64,000 nucleotides of DNA, taken from contig JAVTVY010037253.1 in the NCBI GenBank assembly GCA_036873755.1, positions 1 through 64,000 of the forward strand, read 5' to 3'. The notes below the pieces were generated by a model. That model made no database searches and had not been told where the DNA came from. It worked only from the letters and a program-made list of their open reading frames with translations. Of the stretch, positions 1 through 10,373 are shown piece after piece. Each line of letters starts with the position of its first letter. Positions within the stretch are counted from its first letter, which is position 1. This stretch comes from Hanleya hanleyi (lineage: Eukaryota > Mollusca > Polyplacophora > Lepidopleurida > Hanleyidae). A program made the translations under genes and the position numbers.

Positions 1-401
1 AAATCAGTGGTAACAGAAGCACATCAACTAGAAGTCTGTACCCGGTATAACCTTAGATTAAACTATAGCTACATGTAGAATGCATGCCTCCCTACTTGAA
101 CACATGATGCTGCGCAGTAAAATTGCATGTCGTGTTCACGCAGTAAAAAAAAACGAGTGATGCATCACGTACAGGAGATGAGCTAATGCTGCATGGAATT
201 CAAATACTCAGCCTATGAAACGTACACAATTAGTCTCACCCATTATCCCCCAACTGTGTGTCGACACTGCATCTCGTGATCTTTCTGGGTAGAGACTGTG
301 CAAGAGTCTTGTGGTGTAGGTGGTTTGGTGATTGCCGGTGACATTCAGCTATTGGTACACACTTCTAGTTGATTTGCTTAGGGTGGTAACTTGTATTTCA
401 G
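1..401. other. left-edge stretch, no gene recognised
   Basis: No coding exon, RNA gene or repeat family seen elsewhere in the window is recognisable here. The last 30 bases (about 370-401) are pyrimidine-rich and end in ATTTCAG, a plausible splice acceptor for the candidate exon that follows. Confidence 0.4.
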
Positions 402-553
402 GTTACCTCTCACAGAATACCATCAATCTGTCTTCAGATCCGCATAAACATGACTTTGTTGAGTGTGATAAAACAACCTGTCGGCTTACCACCTCAAATT
501 TCACAGGAACCTGTGAATATATTACTATGCCCAATCTTTATTTCCGGCCCTGA
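402..553 (+). CDS. candidate terminal exon of an unidentified gene
   Basis: The frame is open from a TTGTATTTCAG acceptor to a TGA at 551-553, encoding about 50 residues. The peptide looks protein-like rather than translated noise: it is polar, has four Cys (ECDKTTCRL and then GTC plus an upstream Cys), and ends in PNLYFRP. About 3.7 kb of AT-rich DNA free of large repeats follows, which would suit a long 3' UTR. I do not recognise the family. The rest of the gene would lie left of the window. It could equally be a chance open frame. No companion exon is visible, so this is an inference from splice-site and composition only. Confidence 0.3.
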
Positions 554-3500
554 TAATTGCTAACTGAGCATTATATGAATGCTTCATATTTATTTCCGAT
601 CTACTTAAAGATATAAATTTTCAAAATTGAGATCTGGTGCAGCATACTATAGTATTATGAACCATTAATTTCATGCCCTAACAGTCGATGGCTGGGTATC
701 AAAGATTTGGTAATTGCTTGTCACGGGTCTCTCATGCTCAATACAGGGTGTGTGTAGGGTGGGGAGGGTGGTGACATGGCTAAAGTGGTAGAAATTAAGC
801 GAAAATACAGTCATATTTCAACATGGTGGTCATATGCTTACACTGACCGGTATTATAGAATCAATTATTGCCAATTCATGTTTGTTGCATTGATTGGTAC
901 ATGTATGTGTTTTTGTTTTTACAGTGTATAATGAAAAAAAACTGCAACCATGAATATGGACCCATTTGTTGGGCAGTCATACACATCTTACTTGTAATCA
1001 TAATAATTATGATGCAGAGAACCTAAAATGGAATTGTTATGGAAGAATAAAAAAGATAAATTATTTTAGTCTATGATATGGCAATGTTCAATGTTATTAA
1101 GTTAAAAATTAGGTGATTTATAACAAGTATATGGTTTCAAGCCTAAAATATTCCCTAATCATGCTAATATACATGTACTACCAGGGGTAAGATGTACTTG
1201 AGGTGATTATGATAATCCCTCCAATAATTCAATCTCCCTATCTAAATTCAATCACTCCCAAATTAGGGAAAATATTCAATATTTATGGTTCTAATAAATT
1301 TAATCACCTTTTAAACATGGAAATAATGAAGAAATATGGATTATATGCATGGTTTTGAACTGTTTTGTCAACTTCCGCTTCTAATAGTTTTGATCACCCC
1401 AGATTTTATGGTGGGAAATTTCACTTCCTGTGAAAGGATTAATTAGAGGCATTACCATAAGGCTCATTAGGCCATCCATAAAAAAACCTTATATTTCAGG
1501 TGACCCTGCCTGATAATTTTTGCTCAAAATTTCCAATAACTTTTTCAATCCTTAACAATTTATCATTTCTGGGATGTGACATGAATGCATAACACAGTAG
1601 ATACATGTAAATCCAAATTTCCTCCTTTAAATTGTGTACAAAAAATTCAAATATTCCTTTTTAAAGCTTGTTATTACACATGATATATAAAGAGCAAAAC
1701 AATCAATCAAATGATATTAGCCAACTGACCAGGCTACCTACCCATCTTTTGATGAAACTCATTACCTGAAACACACAATTTATTATGAACTGGACTGGTT
1801 AGCTCACTTAGACCATTGATCCTAACCTGTTACATCAAGCAAGCATGTATATTATTCTCAATCCCCTGAACAGTCAATCTCGGGTGAAATATTCCAGAAA
1901 AGTCCAAAGCTTCAATTTCTTTATGAATTTAGAAATTTTACCCAAATTACCAGTAATATGTATACCACATACTGTAACAGATGAACATCCATCCAATGAC
2001 AGGGATTATTCAACATATATAATGTAAAAAAAATTGTGAGGGCACAACAAAATTATAACAGTGTAATGGATTTATTCTAAATGTCTCACAATATATTGCT
2101 CAGAATTACTGTCTTAAAAAGTAATGAATGTTTCCTTTACTTGACATACGAAATGGAATCAATTGACTGTAGGCCTATCCAATATACCTTCAGCTCATCT
2201 ATTACTCAATCACCATACAATTTGTTCTAATGAGTCAAAAGGCACTGTACCAGAATTACCAGGTAGTGTGTTTATAAACACAAACACACATTGTCCAGTT
2301 GCAGACAGGAAAACTCCCTTGAAGAAATTTGGAAATCTTTCACATGTATACATCTTACCCCTGGTGATACATGTATGTGTATTATCTTGATTATAGATCA
2401 CTTTAAGCTTGAAACAATATATTTGTTATAAATCATCAATTTTCAACTGAATAACATTTAACTTTGCAAGATCAGAGACTCCAGTAATTTATTACTGTAC
2501 CTTTATTCCTAAATAACAATTCCATTTTAGGGTCTATGGACATGCTGATTTTGACCGTGGAACATATTTCATACATGATAATTTGATTGGCATCTCTGAC
2601 CATAACGACTATAGTCACTAAAGTAGTCCTCGTAGTTGATCTGACCAGAACAAGGTGGAAATCCTTTGTGTGCCCTCTAGAATAGAGTATTGAGTGGGAT
2701 TTGAAGCTCTGAAGTACCAGTTCCTACTGCTTACTGTTTCGAGCTTTAAGCACTAAATCTGTGGAAACCCAGTCTAATTTTATTGGAATCTGCCTTTTGC
2801 ACATTATTGGGAATACAAAGAAAAGTATGTCCATGTTGTGACCAGTGATTTCAGCTGATGTAGTGGTTTTCATAATTCACTTGTCCTATCTTTTAACTCA
2901 GGAGAAATTTTTAACTTAGATAGCTGGCATATTTTCATGTAATATTTCCACAATTATACATTATTTCAAGCATAATGACACTTTCTTTGAATACTGGTAC
3001 TGAATAATATAGCACATCTTTAAAAAATTATGTCAATTATAAGCAGTTCAAAATATTCTCCTGGGCTAACAGATAGGTCAAAGTGAAATTATACGAGCCA
3101 GTAGCTGATCAACTGAAATCACTGGTTCTTTGTTCTCTCAATAATGCGCGAAAGTCAGATTAGGTTTATAACATCATTCCACCAGAAGTAAATAATAAGT
3201 TTTATCTTGGCTAGCATAAACTAAGCTGCTATCAGAGATTTTGTACAAACAATTAGAGTAGGGCTATGTCGAGATTAAACAACTGACAAATTAACCAATC
3301 ATGCATAAAAAATATGATTCACCGAATGCAAACAGTGCAATATTGAACTGACATACATGTACATGTAAAGCCATGAGTGTTCCATCTATCAGAACCCATT
3401 CTGTGCATAAATTTGCAGGATCCATCTTATTGGAGTATTGTAGGTATAAGCCAGAAAAGACCAGTCATTTTTGTATATAGCACTGTTCATGATTAAATAC

Positions 3501-4310
3501 AACTGTCTAACATAAAAAAAAATAAAGATTTATAAAATTAAGATTTCCCAAAACACAAAATGACAAATGATTCTAACAATTTTATATAAAACACCCCAAA
3601 ATGTTGTTTTTAAGAAAAGTAATGAAATTTATTTTGTTTTGAGCTATTTCCTTAAATATTTTTGTCAATCTAAGGTTATTTTCAAGATAATCTTCTGTGC
3701 AAAAATGTTTGTGTGAAGTAACAGGATTATTTTCTTGACTCGTACACTATACAAGAATATTGTCTTACCTGACTCCCGAACAATCATACAGAAACAAGAA
3801 AGCATGGAATCAACTTATTGTAACAATACATATCTTATAAGATTATTTTATCAAGTTTTGGCTCTTGCAAATAAGGCTGAAAAATGTCATTATTGTCAAT
3901 GCTGGAGAGGAATATATTGTACATGTGTGGGGAAGTAATATCTCTGGTTCAGTCAGTAAGTTGGAATCAAAATGTACATTAAAAGGTATTTACATTTTTT
4001 TCTATTGAAGTATTGAAATATGTTTTATATTAAAAGCTAGAAGTCGCGGCAAACATACTTTCCTGTATGTATATCTACATCTCTAATGTTTTTATTTTAA
4101 AACAAATTCTCTTGTAAACTGTAACTTGATCAATTATTTTGTTCTGTGAATATATTAATTCATTTTTGTAAATATAATAATTAAATATTTATTTGCCTCA
4201 AAAACCAAATGTTTGGAGATTCAGACACTAATACCAGCAAAAAAATGTTCTGAACAATATATAGTGTTCAAACAAAATTATCAATTGAGCAATTCAATAC
4301 ATGGATTGGA
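554..4310. other. AT-rich noncoding block, possible 3' UTR
   Basis: This 3.7 kb is strongly AT-rich and poor in the dispersed repeats that fill the rest of the window. It has several AATAAA-type words (for example near 1046 and 3522) but no convincing exon on either strand. Short open frames here have low-complexity AT-biased translations. If 402-553 is a terminal exon, this could be its 3' UTR; otherwise it is intergenic. Confidence 0.35.
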
Positions 4311-4317
4311 GACATTA

Positions 4318-4475
4318 AGGTCTGAAAGAAAAGTGCGGCTGGAGGACGACCCCATATGAACCCTCACGAAGGGAGGTCATTCGTGCGACCTGCTTAGTTG
4401 TAGGAGGCGCTCGTGTTTGTTGATCGCCGAGTGCGGGAATCGACTGCGTCAAACGGTTAGTTTTTTTCTCTCCCA
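4318..4475. other. GC-rich island, unidentified
   Basis: An abrupt GC-rich patch inside AT-rich DNA, containing short complementary words such as CCTCACGAAGGGAGG. A T-run (GTTTTTTTCTC) follows at about 4461. The minus strand is open for 63 codons across it. It could be the first exon or promoter of a gene, or a small Pol III-type noncoding RNA. I could not match it to any known snRNA, 7SK, RNase P or tRNA. Confidence 0.25.
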
Positions 4476-4984
4476 AATTCCGAAAATGTATCAAATATCT
4501 CCACAACTAACCCGTAGCTAACATGCATATTGATTCATGCGCGATCTTATCTTCATAATACACTGATTATCGTATGTAATTAACGCTGTCAATATTCTTG
4601 GCGCATACATCAATTTGAATCACCCGAGCATGCGAGTGTCAGCAGTTCGCATCATGATGACACAGTGTCCGTGTGAGAGAACCTCGTCAACAACTGAATC
4701 AAACACACAACTGTCAACACGCTTACCTCAATATACCATACCTGATCAACCAGCAGCATTCAGAGAGGGGTGCTCCTTGCCATTCAGATACACCATAACG
4801 CCATTTCAAACAAATTTCAATACGTTTTCTCATTAAAATCGAGTTGTATGGGGTTGATTTTCGATTCACTTTTCTATTACCTTCGGCGATTTGCATAAAT
4901 TTCACCTTCTATTGGATATTTTGCATTTTTTATCCACTGAAACGGACATTATGACGACCATCTTGAATTTATTTTTTTGGTACT

Positions 4985-5150
4985 TAAGCATTTTAAAATA
5001 CACTTAAGTCACCTCTGACCAGACTTAAAGTTAAGCAAATTTGAGGCAATTTATTTGCTAAGAAAAGTTTCGGGGAATGCACTTAAGTCATTTATCACTC
5101 ACTTAAGTCAATTTAGGGACGTAAGTACCATTTTTGGACTTAAGTTGACT
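4985..5150. repeat. clustered ACTTAAGT words
   Basis: The palindromic word ACTTAAGT or close variants occurs about six times in 165 bases, with no constant period. It lies just before the longer-period repeat at 5180. No coding potential is seen. It is a local simple-sequence cluster of unknown role. Confidence 0.4.
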
Positions 5151-5179
5151 TTCGAGAAATCGGCCCCTGGAGCTGTTGC

Positions 5180-5850
5180 TTGGGATTGCCTTTCGCTCAC
5201 TTGCACTCACAGGTGGCGCCACCTGGTGGCAACATCACAAATTCGTTTCCGGGTAATAACTTGAGAACTGACCATCGGATTCTTCTCAAATTTTGTATGA
5301 ATGTACGGTGACATAAGATGTCGCTTGATAATGCATTTCACTGACTTGCGCCTAGAGGTGGCGTCACCTGGTGTCAAAATCTAAATTTGGTTTCTGGGCA
5401 ATAACTTGAGAACCCTCAATTTGGTATGCAGATGTCCCCACGATACCATGTTCCTTGGGATTGTATTTTTCCCGCTTCTTCCTACAGGTGGCGTCTCCTG
5501 GTGGAAAAATTTGTTTCCAGGCAATAATTTGGCAACTGCTCATCAGATTATTCTCAAATTTTGTATTCATATGTGACCCGCCCCAAATAACATGAACACC
5601 GGTGGGCATCTAGTACCGGCAATAACTTGAGGACCCCTCTTCAGAGTCTCAAAGTTCATATGCCGATACCATGACATGAGATGTCATTTGGGATTGTGTT
5701 TTGCCTGCTTGCACCTACAGGTGGTGACTCCTTGTGGCAAAGTCTAAATTTGGTTTCTGGGCAATAGGTTGAGGATGCCTTCATATTCTTGTCAAATTTA
5801 GTTTGCAGATAATATGCCATGAGTTGTCTCTTGGGGTTGCATTTCGGTTA
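5180..5850. repeat. degenerate tandem repeat, period about 130-230
   Basis: A motif set recurs in order four to five times: AGGTGGCGYCWCCTGGTG, then AAATTTGKTTYCTGGGCAATAACTTGAGAAC, then CTCAAATTTTGTAT, then a GATGTCRCTTGGGATTG-like segment. The AGGTGGCG landmarks fall near 5212, 5356, 5488 and 5720, so spacing is irregular. Open frames across it are chance. Its origin is unknown. Confidence 0.6.
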
Positions 5851-6138
5851 CATAATTTTCATGCTACATGGTAAAGAAAATATATTACAGTAGCAATCAA
5901 CATTCAGTCAGCCATTCGGAGTTGATCTCAAAACCTGGGAAGGTGGAAAGACCCCTCTGCTTCTTACGCCTGTGAAGTAGCTGTTGCCATCCTCATGAAT
6001 ATCTTCTGAAACCGACGGCGCTTATAAATATTGCTGCCATTTTGGCGGGGGACCTAGCATCCTCTGGCTGCTTGTTTATATTGACTCGGGTTGAAAGCGG
6101 TTGAAAGATAGCAGGGACGGATTTGAATAGTGATGCAG
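5851..6138. other. no feature recognised
   Basis: The stretch between the degenerate repeat and the start of segmental duplication copy A holds no exon or repeat that I can identify. Confidence 0.5.
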
Positions 6139-6900
6139 GGTCCTGTGAGAGTTATTCTCAGTTGACCTAAGATTGCAACAGACAACCCCACTCCCAACAA
6201 GTGGGCGATCAGCTTACCGACATTAGTTATAGAGAGGAATGGAAGAGATACGATGTTCAAAATAGCCCAGCAAACATACCAGATGCAGGTAAGTTTGTAA
6301 TAGTCAGATGATAACGGTGTCAGACATTAGGACCCCGTATTGCGAAACGTCTTGGCTAAACATGCAACGTAAATGGAATGCCCACCCTAACAGTAACCCA
6401 ACACGCTGATATTCGGATTACAGAGGTCTGAATACACACATATTCTAGATTCACAGGCACTGATGCGTCATTTTCAGCGCCGCACCAATCATTTGTATCG
6501 ATCACAGTGAAAACAAATGTGAAAACAAATTCCAGTATGTTTGGTTTGTAGATATTTTTCTCTCTATGTTTTGCCAAATAATCTTCTTGAAAATGAAGAA
6601 AAAGAGATGTTTGATGTTTTGTTTAAGTTACTGGAAATAATTATGTTGAAGACGGTGCTTCAAGTAACTCAATCACCAGTGCTGGTTGCATAAAAACGTG
6701 AAGTCTGTGAAGTAAAACATTAATTTTATTTAACCTCACAATGGACATCAGGTTCAATGAAAAAGGTCCACAACTCTTTTGTTGTTTGTATCTATCAGCA
6801 ACTTCAAATGTGAATGCTATGCGCTTACCTTGAATAACCTAACCATAAGAAAACCAGTAAGATGCGTTGATCTGTGGGATGAATGTCAGCTACAATTTAC

Positions 6901-7029
6901 CTGTTCTGCTAACAATCCTGTACCTGCCGCTACGTCCAGTATTTTAGCTGTCGCCCTATCCCCGTCGTATTCTCGAGAAATTGCATCCGCGAACAGGATC
7001 TGAGCCTTGCGATCTGTTTTCTCCATATC
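6901..7029 (-). CDS. METTL27-like methyltransferase paralogue A, exon 2
   Basis: This 129-base exon starts after a TCATCTTAAAG acceptor and ends before GTAAATTG. It is phase 0 at both ends and encodes 43 residues. It contains SAM-binding motif I, ILDVAAGTGLLAEQ, of a class I Rossmann-fold methyltransferase. It differs from paralogue B exon 2 mainly in the first 12 residues, while motif I is identical, which suggests constraint. The next exon (matching 43556-43691) is not found between 1 and 6900. Because intron 2 in paralogue B is 12 kb, the missing exons may lie left of the window, or the copy may be truncated. Confidence 0.8.
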
Positions 7030-7543
7030 CTTTAAGATGAACGAAATATACTAGGGTTAACAAATTTGAGTACGTAGTGTTTTATTTCCAAACGATAAGG
7101 CCAAAGGAAAAACAGCTGTTTACATTGGTATCCGGCATGCGTGTGCGTGTGTGTGTGTGTAAAACGAGGACTTCATATTGAAAAAGCGCTATTCAATTGT
7201 GGGCATGCCGCCTACCGAAGACTGTGCTCGTTTTGGCTACATTGAAAAAGTGTCTCATTTAAGAGGAGCTTCGTCCCGTATAGGAAACGCCCTTTGAAAA
7301 ATTAAGTTTTTGTATAAGAAACGATGATCAAGAGATAGTTTTTCTTATAGGGAACGATGTCCCTAATTGTACAACATTGTAACGTTTGTTGAAAAACCAA
7401 AAACATTGTTGCAGCATGGTTGCAAGCTCGCTACAGTGTTGCATGATGATTGCTAACATGTTGCACAAATGTCTCTTCTTTTTACACAAAATACATGTAT
7501 ACGTGTTGGTGAGGGGGGGGGGAGGGTAGGGGATTTCGCCTCG

Positions 7544-8134
7544 TTAACCCTACCTGGCCTGTGGGGGGCGAAATGTTCCCCATGCCAAACTTTCTGCGCC
7601 ATCTCCTGAACGACAAAAAAATGGAGAACTGAAACTCCATGACTTTATCGTTTATCATATTGGGGTCATTTTGAGTCTATTTACATGACCCCCCCGCTCC
7701 CCCCCCCAGGAGCAGAGGATCATGGATAAATTCAAGATCGCGATCACGTGGGGTACCAAATATTTCTTCAAAATTTCTGCTTTTCCTCGATGAAAAGTGG
7801 ACAAAAATCATTTTATTTCACATCACATTAATATTTACTAATTTATCATAGTTTTTGCGAAGAAATTGCAGAAATAAAGAAATAAAAAAATCTGACCGAA
7901 AAATCGACCAAAAAAGGCTGTTTTTGAAAATGACGTCACTGTGACGTCATCGAAGCGACCATCTTGGATTGTTTTACTTTTTCTGGTAGAGCTTGACCCA
8001 AGGGTAAGTTTCAGCTCCCTAGCTCAAGGGGTAAGAAAAATAATTAGGGGAGGATGGGGGTGGGCATTTCGACGCCCCCTCCCTCCACCCAGGCCAGGAT
8101 ACGTCCCAAAATGCCCAGGACATATATGGTTTAA
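7544..8134 (+). mobile_element. piggyBac-like TTAA MITE, copy 1
   Basis: It begins TTAACCCTACCTGGCCTG and ends with the inverse, CCCAGG...ATGGTTTAA, so a TTAA lies at each edge and the termini are CCCTA/TAGGG-like, as in piggyBac elements. It sits in intron 1 of paralogue A. Copy B (about 56745) lacks it and has one TAA-containing site in the same context, so this is a true insertion with a TTAA target duplication. There is no transposase. It contains a double TGACGTCA-type motif (7931-7950) next to CGACCATCTTGG. Confidence 0.85.
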
Positions 8135-8255
8135 TATTGATGTTACTCCTTTATAATTATTATGATATACACAATTCAAAATTTTAACTGAAACAGGTTT
8201 GTCCATGGAATAACTGTGACATTTCAAGTGTTGAAGGCTTTATCTAATAACATAC

Positions 8256-8399
8256 CTGGTCATAGCTCTGTAGACCCCATTCGTCATATAATTTGAGAAC
8301 TCTCATCTGATCGCGTTCTTCTTCCTCACCTAGGCTAGATAATCGATCATCTGGATACTCGTGTCTTTCGTTTGCTTCAGCCTTTCCATCGTCATCCAT
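8256..8399 (-). CDS. METTL27-like methyltransferase paralogue A, exon 1
   Basis: The ATG at 8399-8397 opens 48 codons ending in QSYDQ, immediately before a CAG|GTATG donor. The N-terminus is acidic and disordered-looking (MDDDGKAE, then GEEEERD), followed by the conserved LYDEWGLQSYDQ. This matches paralogue B exon 1 (56877-57008) from SLGEEE onward but has a four-residue-longer, diverged head. The family is cytosolic or nuclear SAM-dependent methyltransferases of the METTL27/WBSCR27 type, whose substrate is not settled. Intron 1 carries MITE copy 1. Both known exons are intact, so the copy is not an obvious pseudogene from what is visible. Confidence 0.8.
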
Positions 8400-10373
8400 G
8401 GCTAGAAACTTCTATTCTGTAAGAAGTTATGAAATGGTAAACAGATAGATGGATTATATGTGGATGTAATATCCACAGGCAACTCTCCAACAACGGTGTG
8501 TAGAAGGACGCTGGTGAATTCTCTAGAACACATAGCTGTATACATTACGCTGTGGTGTAATTTTAATAAATGAGGTACACAAGAATGTGTAAGCCTACCG
8601 TAGATGCACAGCGACTGTGTATCACAATTGGTACATCAACATATGTATAGCTCAGGTATCCGATATTCATTTCGATTCGAAATCTCAATCTGTATCTCAG
8701 GTCCAACTATTCGACTTTCCGAAATAGTCAAGTTTGCAGGCATTTCTACGCACACCCCTTTTCGAAACGAGATCAACACTGCTTCATCATTGCAATCATC
8801 GAAGTTGGAACACCAATAGGAACTTTCAAGGCATGAGTTCTCTGTAACATTGTGATTATTTATATTTTCTCTCGTGTATTACGACGCTGAAAATTGATGG
8901 AACCTCGAATCTGTTCGCAAAACCGTTTTAGGAAAGGGAAACAAAACGAAATACCATTGTGCATGCGTGGTATACAACGTGTATGTACATTTCGCTTTGA
9001 CTACATGTATGTAACCCTGTGTCGGTGATACAAAATATGTGTGTACATTTTGAAAACGATACTATTTTAATACGCATTATTGCATGGTATTATTACTTGA
9101 TAGCTCGCAGGAGTGAACGCGGGGATTGTACGTGTTATACAATGGACAGGGTACACGTCTCACCTACATTTACCATATTGAATGTATACTAGTGAATCAT
9201 AATTTGCGTAGTTTTGTTTGCTTTCGGATTTAGACTGTATTAATGGACCAAGCAATAAACAGCTCGATATATTTTGTTTTACAAGCACATGATACAGTTT
9301 AAAAACAATGGAGTGCCCAGCAAGGCTGTGAGCTCTTTGATGTTCCATTTCTAAGCAGTGCGTTTTTTCTAACAGATTCATGAGATCTTTGTAATGCAGA
9401 GTCATTGTAATATCAATATTTAATAGTCGAATGTGGTACAGCAAACAATGAAATAATATTACTGAAGACTAACAGGACGTAATCCTAAGGACATTTCCAA
9501 ACTCGAAAAGATGAAGGAAAAAATGTTGAGGTCCCATTTTTGCACACTCGGGGAAACCCACAGGTTATACTTGTAGAGCATTAGTCGGCTTTGATCGAGA
9601 CGATATACCATATATCAGGTTTCAAAAACTGCGTTACTTATATGAAGATCTGTACTTTTAAGTTTCTTTTTATAACTCACTTAACTGATATAAATATATA
9701 TTTATATATTTCAGATGTTGCATCTTTAAATGTACATATATCTACATTTTTCATTGAACCTTTCAGTAGGAATTTCTAATCACATATCATTGTAAACATT
9801 TGCATCCTGATCATAGAATATATTACTGTAACTTTGTTAGCCAATAGCGAAATCTGTTAAGCGCAGATGGACAATTCATAGTTTTGTGCCCTACCTTGGT
9901 TCCCAGTTATGCAGAATCATATTGTAAGACTGGGGGGGGGGGGGGGTACTGATGTTTGTTGATTATTTTATCTTGTGTTAGTCACCTGTTTTATATGCTG
10001 GTTGTGCAGGCTAACGGAGAATCGTCTTTCATGAATGATGTATTTTGAGATATTGTTGGTGAACATCCTGTTTATACACAGAGTTGTTGTTGATGTTGTT
10101 ATCGTGTTTCGCCGATGTCGTTCATGTTTTATATTGCCGAGATATCCGTTTTGAGAAACATTTTAGTGGAATTTTCGGGAATACCGGCTAAATGCGCGTA
10201 TTCTATTTTATTTGCAAACCAGTTGCGTATTCTCAAATTTTGGCGAAGTCAAGGTACGCATTTGTCAGGCTTTTAAAGGAATTCCCATACCATTGTTCTT
10301 ATTTATTTTATATTCTCAAATTCTGCGTAGATTACGTGCGCATTTATTAGACTGTTTGAATTATGAAAAAAAA

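Larger units (their letters stand above)
6139..9922. repeat. segmental duplication copy A, left block
   Basis: Collinear with about 55378-60650 in the same orientation. Landmarks are shared, for example GATACGATGTTCAAAATAGC at about 6250 and 55480. The block contains exons 1 and 2 of a METTL27-like paralogue plus intron and upstream sequence. Relative to copy B it has gained a TTAA-flanked MITE (7544-8134) and lacks copy B's segment at about 57945-60240. Divergence is visible in most lines, so the duplication is not recent. It resumes to the right of the retroelement at 14013. Confidence 0.85.

Noticed and set aside
1..6900. exons 3-5 of methyltransferase paralogue A
   Set aside because: I looked for the ALDPSSG, YDIVCSLGA and KPGG regions on the minus strand and found none in this interval.
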